The notes under the pieces are model-generated. The model made no database searches and had not been told where the DNA came from. It saw only the letters and a program-made list of their open reading frames with translations. Both the position numbers and the translations under genes were made by a program. From Opitutus sp. GAS368 (GTDB lineage: Bacteria; Verrucomicrobiota; Verrucomicrobiae; Opitutales; UBA953), in contig CALQQQ010000013.1 in the NCBI GenBank assembly GCA_943332745.1, forward strand, positions 1 to 11,780: 11,780 nucleotides of DNA. Direction: 5' to 3'. The first letter of the stretch is position 1; every line of letters begins with the position of its first letter. Positions 1 to 5,873 of this stretch are shown here, one piece after another.

Positions 1-1
1 C

Positions 2-16
2 CAAGGACTAACCTTG
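2..16 (+). promoter_or_regulatory. Small inverted repeat covering SD-like AAGG and TTG
   Basis: CAAGG (2-6) and CCTTG (12-16) are perfect complements around the five-base loop ACTAA. The left arm holds the only good Shine-Dalgarno-like sequence ahead of aat, and the right arm ends in the TTG that may start it. If it folds in the mRNA it would hide both. Five base pairs is short, so it could be chance; it is listed because it sits directly before a much stronger hairpin. Confidence 0.3.
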
Positions 17-733
17 CCCGCCATTCCTGCATCGCCGAAAGTATCGGCGATGCAGGAATGGAAACGTGGCGATCCGTCGACAGCTCCCGCCCGCGCGCCT
101 CTGGCCCGCGGCGGTAAGCTTAATGCGCCCAACCTGATCGCAGCCTACCGGGCCGGCATCTTCCCTTGGTATTCCACTGGGGAGCCCGTGAAGTGGTGGT
201 GCCCGGACCCGCGCTTCGTGATGCGCCCGGCCGACTTCCGCCTGACGGACAGCCTGCGCAAGACGATGCGCAAGAAAGGCTGGTCGGTCACCTTCGACCA
301 GCAGTTCGCGACGGTGATGCGTCGCTGCTCCGAAGTCCCCCGCCCCGGCCAGAATGGCACCTGGATCAACGACGAGATGATCGCAGCCTATTGCGAACTG
401 CACCGGCTGGGCTTCGCGCATAGCGTCGAGGTCAGCTGGGAAGGCCAACTCGTCGGCGGGCTCTACGGCGTCGCCCTCGGCCGCCTCTTCCATGGTGAAT
501 CCATGTTCCACCTGAAGGCCGATGCCTCAAAGGTGGGCTTCGCCACGCTCGTCGCCCGCCTGCAGGCCTGCGGCTACTTCCTCATCGACTGTCAGGTGCC
601 CACGCCGCACCTCGCGAGCCTTGGGGCCTTCAACGCCGATCGCGCCGAATTCCTCGAAGTGGTGAAACTCTTCCGCGACCAGCCGCCCACAGGCGACGCC
701 TTCGCACCTATTCCGACTTCGGACGCGACTTAA
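14..733 (+). CDS. aat: Leucyl/phenylalanyl-tRNA-protein transferase
   Basis: Aat moves Leu or Phe from aminoacyl-tRNA to proteins with N-terminal Arg or Lys, marking them for ClpS/ClpAP degradation in the cytoplasm. Family motifs are in order (numbered from the TTG at 14): GIFPW 48-52, WWCPDPR 61-67, GTWIN 115-119, GGLYGVALGRLFHGESMF 148-165, DCQ 192-194 and ASLGA 201-205. At 239 aa it is about the size of E. coli Aat. The segment matching the usual LLALGGDLS reads PLARGGKLN, so the usual acidic residue is Lys. The start is uncertain. TTG 14 has AAGG seven bases upstream and puts GIFPW near its E. coli position, ATG 50 would give 227 aa, and the frame stays open to the left edge. Both starts lie in inverted repeats. 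The 3' end overlaps aroK, convergent, by 26 bases. The function is secure; the start is not. Confidence 0.93.
   Translation: MPAIPASPKVSAMQEWKRGDPSTAPARAPLARGGKLNAPNLIAAYRAGIFPWYSTGEPVKWWCPDPRFVMRPADFRLTDSLRKTMRKKGWSVTFDQQFATVMRRCSEVPRPGQNGTWINDEMIAAYCELHRLGFAHSVEVSWEGQLVGGLYGVALGRLFHGESMFHLKADASKVGFATLVARLQACGYFLIDCQVPTPHLASLGAFNADRAEFLEVVKLFRDQPPTGDAFAPIPTSDAT
21..61 (+). promoter_or_regulatory. Perfect 18-bp hairpin across the aat start region
   Basis: Bases 21-38 are an exact reverse complement of 44-61, with a five-base loop (39-43). The right arm contains the in-frame ATG at 50. There is no T-run after it on the plus strand (it is followed by AAACGTGG) nor on the minus strand, so it is not a textbook intrinsic terminator. 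In an aat mRNA it would bury the ATG and could throttle translation. If aat starts at TTG 14 the stem lies inside the coding sequence. Other readings are a terminator of a gene to the left that does not need a T-tract, a dispersed palindromic repeat, or a fold-back assembly artefact. The palindrome is certain; its role is not known. Confidence 0.7.
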
Positions 734-1277
734 GCAGCGCGCGGGCCTCACGTTCGTAGACACGCTCGACAATCACGCAGAGCTGCTGGAGCGAACGTCC
801 GTCGGTGTATACGGCGATACCAGCCTTCATGTAAGCCTGCTCGCGCTTCTTCATGAGGTCGCGGATCTTGGCCTCAGGGTCGTCGCCCTTGAGGAGTGGA
901 CGACGCGAATTACCCGCGGTGCGACGCAGGATGGTGTCGACCGATGCGAAGAGCGTGACGACGATGCCTTTCGAGCGGACGAGCTCGCCCATCCCTGGCG
1001 GGACGACGAGGCCACCACCACAGGCGATGACCGCTCCGTTCACTGGTAGAAGACTTTCGACGACCTGACGTTCGAGGGCGCGGAAATGCTCCTCGCCGTG
1101 CTCGGCAAAGATGTCAGCAATCGAGACGCCGGCCAGTTTCTCGACCAGCTCGTCGGTATCGTAGAAACGCCGCCGCCAGCGCTTGGCCAGTTGGCGACCG
1201 AGCGCGGACTTCCCCGTACCCATGAATCCGGCGAGGATCAGGTTCGGGGAGTCTTCCTTGTTCGCGACGGGCACCAT
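708..1277 (-). CDS. aroK: Shikimate kinase
   Basis: Shikimate kinase phosphorylates shikimate at the 3-hydroxyl using ATP, on the way to chorismate and aromatic amino acids; it is cytoplasmic. Numbered from the ATG at 1277 (189 aa): Walker A GFMGTGKS 17-24, the DTD motif 40-42 (Mg and shikimate binding), Arg66 in HFRALE, the glycine-rich CGGG around 86-89 that binds shikimate, and the LID arginines in NSRRPLL at 125-126. The length is normal for AroK. An in-frame TTG at 1319 would add 14 residues, but these carry nothing family-like and would leave only 12 bases after the upstream gene, so ATG 1277 is preferred; neither has a strong Shine-Dalgarno. It is the last gene of a probable minus-strand operon, and its 3' end overlaps aat. 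aroK versus aroL cannot be told apart from sequence alone. Confidence 0.93.
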   Translation of the reverse strand: MVPVANKEDSPNLILAGFMGTGKSALGRQLAKRWRRRFYDTDELVEKLAGVSIADIFAEHGEEHFRALERQVVESLLPVNGAVIACGGGLVVPPGMGELVRSKGIVVTLFASVDTILRRTAGNSRRPLLKGDDPEAKIRDLMKKREQAYMKAGIAVYTDGRSLQQLCVIVERVYEREARALLKSRPKSE

Positions 1278-1331
1278 ACCGTCATAGCAAGCCCCCGCCC
1301 GCCTTTCGGCAAGCGACAAGCGTGGCGGCCG

Positions 1332-2225
1332 TTACTTGGCCGGCAGGGCTGCCAGCGCCGCCTTGACCCTCGGTGCTAGACGTTCGGATAAACCTTGGGA
1401 CGCTTCCGTCAACGCGGTCCGATCCTCCTCGGCGCAAAGACGAGGGACCGCATCCCAGGCGGCTTCGGTCAGTTCGTTGGCCTGCCCCTTGAGCAGGCCC
1501 ATGAGGGCTGCCTTGGTGACAAGTCGGCTCTTGCTGAAGCGGTTCGCCCGGACGGCGACGATGCGCACCCAAGCCGCCTTGGCGGCCAGCGAAGTACCGA
1601 CTGGCTCGGCGGGCAGCATATTTGTGGCCAGCGCAGATGGCAGACGGAGGATCTCATCTTCGACCTCCTGGACCTGCGAACGCTGCGTTAATTTAGCCAT
1701 TCGTTCCCAGTAGATCGGCGCGGCGACGCTCGGGGAGATGCGACGGAGCAAACGATTGGCCCGCTGGGCGACTGCGAAGTCCTCCTGCCTTGTGAGTGCG
1801 ACGAGTTCGTCGACGGTCAGCGGATACTCCTTGGACGAACGACGGAGATCGAGGGCGCGCTCGAGTTCGGCCAGCTTGGTCTCGGGTGTCGTCCCCGCCG
1901 GAGCCTCGACCTCGTTGGCTGGCTTGGGATTGATCGGCAACACGGGCTTATGATTAGGATCCAGTAGCAGCACCTGACTCAAGGCGGCCTGCACTTCAGG
2001 AATCTCGGATGATTTGGCGGCTGCCCGGACGCGATCGAACCAAGCCTTGGCTTCCGGCGAAGCCATGACGAAAGAGCGTGAGTGGTCGAAAATGGCCTGC
2101 TGCGCGGCGAGGCGCTTCTCGGCAATCGCGAGATCAGTGAAGGTAGCGGCGGACGGCGACTCGGCGGCGAAACCGACGAGGCAGGTGGCGCAGGCGAGGA
2201 AGATCGAAAAAGGCTTCATGGTCAT
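1332..2225 (-). CDS. Secreted alpha-helical protein of unknown function
   Basis: I do not recognise the family. The chosen start (ATG 2225, 297 aa; ATG 2219 is equally possible) lies 16 bases after the stop of the upstream oxidoreductase gene, which suggests co-transcription. The N-terminus looks like a Sec signal peptide: a Lys at 4, a hydrophobic core at about 5-20 (PFSIFLACATCLVGFA), then a small-residue Ala/Ser stretch suited to cleavage near 21-27. The mature part is rich in Ala, Leu, Glu and Arg and reads as successive amphipathic helices, with a Pro-rich linker at about 95-115 (LPINPKPANEVEAPAGTTPE). This might be a HEAT- or TPR-like helical repeat, but I see no clean repeat period. 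No catalytic motif or convincing lipobox is seen. It is probably periplasmic, like the twin-arginine-exported enzyme encoded before it; a shared role is inference only. Confidence 0.8.
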   Translation of the reverse strand: MTMKPFSIFLACATCLVGFAAESPSAATFTDLAIAEKRLAAQQAIFDHSRSFVMASPEAKAWFDRVRAAAKSSEIPEVQAALSQVLLLDPNHKPVLPINPKPANEVEAPAGTTPETKLAELERALDLRRSSKEYPLTVDELVALTRQEDFAVAQRANRLLRRISPSVAAPIYWERMAKLTQRSQVQEVEDEILRLPSALATNMLPAEPVGTSLAAKAAWVRIVAVRANRFSKSRLVTKAALMGLLKGQANELTEAAWDAVPRLCAEEDRTALTEASQGLSERLAPRVKAALAALPAK

Positions 2226-2241
2226 TTTGATGAGGGTGCGC

Positions 2242-3528
2242 TCAGAGGGCCCAGTTACCGCGCATCGCGGGGGAGTGGAGATGGTTGGCTTGGTCATCGC
2301 CGATGAAGCCACTCGCATCCGACTTGAAGTTCAGCTTGCGGCCGAGTCGGACGCTGAGCGCCGCGAGATTAACCAAGGTGGAACTGCGGAAGGCCTCGGC
2401 GACGCCATAGCCGAAAGGCCGTTTCTCGCGGGCGCACACATCGAAATCATCCTCTTGGTATTCGGGCAGCGGGAACTCAGCGGCCTTGCGCAGTAGCTCG
2501 GGTCGATCGCAACGCATACCGGCGAACAGCTTACCGTTGGGCCCCTCGAGGAACGGATTGTTCGGATTACGCTCAGCAAGCTCTGATTCAAGGATGATAC
2601 GCGTGCCGTCCTTGTAGGTGAGCGTGACGGTTTTCCAGACACCGCAGGCCATGGCATCCTGCGGCGGCGCATCGCACTCGGCGGTGATCGGGGATTCATT
2701 ATCCTTACCAAGGAAATACTGGACCGGATCGAGGAAGTGCTGACCCATGTCGCCGAGGCCGCCTTGGTCGAAATTCCAATAGCCGCGGAACGAGCCATGG
2801 GCGCGGTGAGGATGGTAAGGGATCAGCGGCGAAGGGCCGCAGTACATATCCCAGTTGAGGTTCGCAGGGATCGGCTGGGGGGCGAGCTCGGGCTTGCCGG
2901 TCCACATATTCACCTTCCAGGCGATACCGCCAACGGGCGCGAGGCGGATGGTCAGCGGCCCACCGAGGACGCCACTGGCGATGACGCGCCTGATTTCGCG
3001 AGCCGGACCGACGCCGTAATAGTTGGTGCGGTTAAGCCGGAACCAGGTGTTCACGCGGAAAGGCACGCCAGTCTGCTGCACCACCCGACTCAGGGCGATA
3101 CCTTCACCGATTGTGCGCGTCAGGGGCTTCTCACACCAGACAGCCTTGCCGCGACGCGCGGCCATAGCCGCGATGACGCCATGCCAGTGCGGCGGGGTGC
3201 AAACGTGGACAACGTCGGCATCGGGCATCGCGATGACCTCGCGGAAATCTTCGGCCGTCATCGGCGTACCGCCGCCGGCCTGCTTGATGCGGTCGAGCTT
3301 CGTCTGCACACGTTTGCTGTCCACGTCGCAGATGCCGACGATCCGGTTCTTGCCGGTCATGCGCGGCTCGGAGTGCATGGCGGAGATACCACCGCAACCG
3401 ACGATGACGTGGTTCAATGTCTCGCTCGGCGGGATGAAGCCTCGGCCGAGCACATGGCGAGGGATGATCGTGAAGCCAAGGGCGGCGACAGCAGCTTTAC
3501 GCAGGAAAGAACGACGGGGTAATCGCAT
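2242..3528 (-). CDS. Twin-arginine-exported Gfo/Idh/MocA oxidoreductase
   Basis: This is an NAD(P)-dependent sugar or cyclitol oxidoreductase family protein of 428 aa. The N-terminus carries a Tat signal: RRSFLRK at 5-11, then the hydrophobic stretch AAVAALGFTII, so it is likely exported folded with its cofactor. The Rossmann fold follows: VIVGCGGIS 41-49 binds the dinucleotide, and the acidic GICDVD 65-70 ends strand beta-2. CEKPL at 132-136 is the family EKP motif. GDMGQHFLD at 259-267 supplies the His264 expected near the substrate. The YCGPSPLIPYHPHR and GYWNFDQGG blocks (229-257) resemble the many exported members of Verrucomicrobia and Planctomycetes. An in-frame TAA at 3538-3540 just upstream makes ATG 3528 the first usable start. 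No Shine-Dalgarno lies at normal distance; an AGGAGG sits 24 bases upstream in a hairpin. The substrate cannot be named. It is the first gene of the minus-strand group that includes aroK. Confidence 0.92.
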   Translation of the reverse strand: MRLPRRSFLRKAAVAALGFTIIPRHVLGRGFIPPSETLNHVIVGCGGISAMHSEPRMTGKNRIVGICDVDSKRVQTKLDRIKQAGGGTPMTAEDFREVIAMPDADVVHVCTPPHWHGVIAAMAARRGKAVWCEKPLTRTIGEGIALSRVVQQTGVPFRVNTWFRLNRTNYYGVGPAREIRRVIASGVLGGPLTIRLAPVGGIAWKVNMWTGKPELAPQPIPANLNWDMYCGPSPLIPYHPHRAHGSFRGYWNFDQGGLGDMGQHFLDPVQYFLGKDNESPITAECDAPPQDAMACGVWKTVTLTYKDGTRIILESELAERNPNNPFLEGPNGKLFAGMRCDRPELLRKAAEFPLPEYQEDDFDVCAREKRPFGYGVAEAFRSSTLVNLAALSVRLGRKLNFKSDASGFIGDDQANHLHSPAMRGNWAL

Positions 3529-3542
3529 CGGGGTGTGTTATG

Positions 3543-3559
3543 AGGAGGAAAGACCTCCT
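3543..3559 (-). promoter_or_regulatory. AGGAGG/CCTCCT hairpin in the oxidoreductase leader
   Basis: AGGAGG (3543-3548) and CCTCCT (3554-3559) form a six-base-pair stem with the loop AAAGA. Read on the minus strand, the leader carries AGGAGGT followed by its own complement, so a perfect Shine-Dalgarno would be paired. It lies 24 bases from the ATG at 3528, too far for ordinary use. On the plus strand AGGAGG is 17 bases before a seven-codon ORF only. It might be a standby or sequestered ribosome site, or chance. Confidence 0.4.
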
Positions 3560-3594
3560 ACAATCATGATAGTTCCCCGCCGCAGATGAATGCC

Positions 3595-3622
3595 GTTATA
3601 TGGCACTATTCCGCCGTTTAAA
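3595..3622 (-). promoter_or_regulatory. Candidate sigma-70-type promoter for the oxidoreductase operon
   Basis: On the minus strand, TTTAAA (3622-3617, four of six matches to TTGACA) is followed after 16 bases by TATAAC (3600-3595, five of six matches to TATAAT). Transcription would begin near 3588 and give a leader of about 60 bases that contains the AGGAGG hairpin. The region 3529-3668 separates divergent genes, so a promoter is expected here. I found no equally good plus-strand promoter for the PaaK-like gene. Confidence 0.35.
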
Positions 3623-3668
3623 GACGCCTCCGCTTTGCATTCGATGGATAACCCGTCTCCCTGTACTC

Positions 3669-4901
3669 ATGTCGAACTCGTCCACGCCCGCCGCCCGCTC
3701 TCCGGAGAGTACGGTCAGCCTGCAGTCGGCCATCCGACAGACGGAGACCGTCCCGTTCTACGCCACGTCGGCATGGCAGGACGCGTTCGCCCTCCCCTCG
3801 CCACACCTCGTCGACCTACCGCGCATCACGAAAAGCCAGCTGCGCGAACATTCACCCGAAGGATTTCTCCCAGCTGGCTTGGAGCTAAAAAATCTGCTGG
3901 CCCGCGGCCTAATCGAAGAGGAAAGCACCTCGGGCACCTCCGGCGCCAGCGTCCGCGTCGTCTTCGGCAAGACCTGGTGGGCCGAACAAGAACGCCGCGC
4001 CTTGATCCGGAATCCTTTCCTGGCGGGCCTTTACGGCAATCGTCCCAGTCTCCGACGAGCTGTACTCACGACGCCGGGCTGCAGCGGTGTCAGCTGCTAT
4101 AACCGCTGGCTAAACCTTGAACAACGCACCTTCGGTGATAGTCTCTACGTCAACCAGTCGCGCATTCCCTTCACGCTTGGTGCAGAGAAACTCGCCGGCA
4201 TGGCTAAGGAGATCACGGATTGGGCGCCGACCTTCCTCGACGTTGACCCGGTACATGGCGCCTGGTTTGCGCTGTACTGCGAGCGCCGCGGCCTGCAGTT
4301 CCCTACCCTGCGCTTCATCCTGACGAGTTATGAGTACACCAGCGTCGTCCACCGGGCGATCATGGAACGTGTCTTTGGTGTACCGGTCATCAATCTGTAT
4401 GGCTCCAGCGAGACCGGCCACCTACTCATCGAGCACAACGGCGCGATGCTCCCCAGCCAAGAGACGGCGATCCTCGAAAGCACCGTAGCCGAAGGACTAG
4501 GCGAACTCCTCGTAACCACCCGAACGAACCCCTACCTCGCCCTCCTGCGCTACGAAATCGGCGACTATGCCGAGCGAACCCCCGATGGTTATCGCGTGCA
4601 CGGCCGCAAACGCGACGCCCTACGCAGCGCCGAGGGACGCACCCTGACCACGCGCATGATCGACCAGACCTTCGCTGGAGTCGGCGGTATCGCCCATTAT
4701 CAGCTCCGCCAGAAGCCCGATGGCTCGGCCCACCTCTTCCTCCTGCCCGAAACCGAAGGCGACACCCTGACCTCGGCCCAGGCCAAGCTGACGACCGAAC
4801 TCGGACATCTGCTGGGAGCCACCGTCACCGCGGAATCCGTCAGCCTGATCACCCCGGAGGATTCAGGGAAATTCCGCCTGACCGTCCGCGAAGCGGCCTA
4901 A
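3669..4901 (+). CDS. PaaK/CapK-like adenylate-forming enzyme
   Basis: This belongs to the phenylacetate-CoA ligase-like branch of the ANL superfamily (often labelled PaaK, CapK or F390-synthetase-like), which activates a carboxylate as an acyl-AMP. In the 410-aa form from ATG 3669: STSGTSGAS at about 86-94 is the nucleotide-binding loop, YGSSETG at about 244-250 matches the YG.TE motif, RYEIGD at about 294-299 holds the ribose-binding Asp, HGRKRD at about 311-316 lies at the domain hinge, and GKFRLTVRE at the C-terminus supplies a candidate catalytic Lys (401). An in-frame ATG at 3600 would add 23 residues, but their codons are less GC-rich and look unlike the rest; neither start has a clear Shine-Dalgarno. 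No phenylacetate catabolic gene, acyl carrier or thioesterase is nearby, so the substrate and the final acceptor are unknown. Confidence 0.85.
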   Translation: MSNSSTPAARSPESTVSLQSAIRQTETVPFYATSAWQDAFALPSPHLVDLPRITKSQLREHSPEGFLPAGLELKNLLARGLIEEESTSGTSGASVRVVFGKTWWAEQERRALIRNPFLAGLYGNRPSLRRAVLTTPGCSGVSCYNRWLNLEQRTFGDSLYVNQSRIPFTLGAEKLAGMAKEITDWAPTFLDVDPVHGAWFALYCERRGLQFPTLRFILTSYEYTSVVHRAIMERVFGVPVINLYGSSETGHLLIEHNGAMLPSQETAILESTVAEGLGELLVTTRTNPYLALLRYEIGDYAERTPDGYRVHGRKRDALRSAEGRTLTTRMIDQTFAGVGGIAHYQLRQKPDGSAHLFLLPETEGDTLTSAQAKLTTELGHLLGATVTAESVSLITPEDSGKFRLTVREAA

Positions 4902-4939
4902 ACCAGGAGATTACCGCCCTAATAGGGGCTTTCGGGCTG

Positions 4940-4975
4940 GAAAAACCCGCCCCCACCCACCAAGGTGGCTTTTTC
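4940..4975 (+). terminator. A-tract/T-tract hairpin between the PaaK-like gene and ilvE
   Basis: GAAAAACCCGCC (4940-4951) can pair with GGTGGCTTTTTC (4964-4975) over 12 positions with one C-C mismatch and one G-T wobble, leaving a 12-base C-rich loop. The T5 run at 4970-4974 makes it look like an intrinsic terminator, potentially working in both directions. It ends only six bases before the ilvE ATG, so it also occupies the ribosome-binding region: its right arm includes AAGGTGG, the only Shine-Dalgarno-like sequence. It may terminate the upstream gene, attenuate ilvE, or hide its ribosome site. The rest of the 80-base gap (4902-4939) holds a weak CCCT/AGGG stem and no leader ORF. Confidence 0.5.
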
Positions 4976-4981
4976 AACACC

Positions 4982-5851
4982 ATGGAAGTCTACATCGACG
5001 GTAAGTTCTACCCCAAGGCCGAGGCCAAAATCTCGGTCTTTGACCACGGTTTCCTCTATGGTGACGGCATCTTTGAAGGCATCCGCCTCTACCAAGGCTG
5101 CGTCTTCCGCTTGGACGAGCACCTCGAGCGTCTCGAGATGTCCGCCAAGGCCCTCTGCCTCGAGATGCCCTGGTCCCGCAAGGAGATCGCGGAGATCATC
5201 TGCGAGTCCTGTCGCCGCAATAAACTGACCGATGGCTACATCCGCCTCGTCGTCTCCCGCGGCTTTGGCGACCTCGGCCTATCGCCGAAGAACTGTCCTA
5301 CCCCGTCAATCATCTGCATCGCCGACACGATCAAGCTCTACCCCGAGGAACTCTACACCACGGGCATGCGCATCATCACCGCGCCGACGCGCCGCATCAG
5401 CCCGGCCGCCCTGCCGCCGATGATCAAGTCCCTCAACTACCTGAACAACATCATGGCGAAGATGGAAGCCCAGCAGCACGGCTTCCACGAGTGCCTCATG
5501 CTCAACGAACAGGGCTACGTCTCCGAGTGCACTGGCGATAACGTCTTCTTGATCCATAAGGGCCGCCTCATCACCCCAGCCTCCCACGCGGGTGCCCTCG
5601 TGGGCATCACCCGTCAGGTCGCCCTCGAGATCGCCGCCGCACTCAAGATCCCGACCGTCGAGACGAACATCACGCGCTATGACGTCTGGAACGCCGACGA
5701 ATGCTTCCTCACCGGCACCGCCGCCGAGGTCATCCCCGTCATCGAAGTCGACGCCCGTAAGATCGGCACCGGCAAGCCTGGCCCTATCACCGCCAGCATC
5801 CTCGCGGAATTCCGCAAGAAGGCGTCGCGCGAAGGCCAGATGATCCGCTAA
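4982..5851 (+). CDS. ilvE: Branched-chain amino acid aminotransferase
   Basis: IlvE transfers the amino group between glutamate and the 2-oxo acids of Leu, Ile and Val, using PLP, in the cytoplasm. It is a fold-type IV aminotransferase of 289 aa, close to family length. Visible features: VFDHGFLYGDGIFEGIRLY at about 19-37, Arg50 in HLERL, IRLVVSRGFGDLGLSP at about 87-102, the PLP-binding Lys149 in PMIKSLNYLNN, Glu182 in SECTGDNVF (pyridine nitrogen), GITRQV 208-213 and FLTGTAAEV 242-250. The pattern resembles the archaeal (Methanocaldococcus-like) IlvE branch more than the E. coli one. D-amino acid transaminase and aminodeoxychorismate lyase share the fold, but GIRLY, KSLNYLNN and TGTAAEV favour IlvE. 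ATG 4982 begins at the conserved first strand. The ABC pair follows 22 bases downstream on the same strand, probably co-transcribed. Confidence 0.93.
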   Translation: MEVYIDGKFYPKAEAKISVFDHGFLYGDGIFEGIRLYQGCVFRLDEHLERLEMSAKALCLEMPWSRKEIAEIICESCRRNKLTDGYIRLVVSRGFGDLGLSPKNCPTPSIICIADTIKLYPEELYTTGMRIITAPTRRISPAALPPMIKSLNYLNNIMAKMEAQQHGFHECLMLNEQGYVSECTGDNVFLIHKGRLITPASHAGALVGITRQVALEIAAALKIPTVETNITRYDVWNADECFLTGTAAEVIPVIEVDARKIGTGKPGPITASILAEFRKKASREGQMIR

Positions 5852-5873
5852 GACCGCCTGCGCCCTGACGCGC

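Noticed and set aside
1278..1319. N-terminal extension of shikimate kinase from TTG 1319
   Set aside because: The extra 14 residues have no family similarity and the start codon is rare. ATG 1277 places Walker A at the usual distance from the N-terminus.
2737..3522. A 261-codon plus-strand frame opposite the oxidoreductase gene
   Set aside because: The minus strand encodes a complete Gfo/Idh protein with Tat signal, Rossmann and EKP motifs. The plus translation (rich in His, Ala, Asp and Arg) has no recognisable features.
3601..3616. TGGCAC near 3602 as the -24 element of a sigma-54 promoter
   Set aside because: No TTGCA or TTGCT follows at the required spacing, so only half the signal is present.
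4902..4981. A T-box, amino-acid riboswitch or leader-peptide attenuator ahead of ilvE
   Set aside because: The gap is only 80 bases, lacks the T-box core sequence, and has no start codon for a leader peptide. Only the simple hairpin can be supported.
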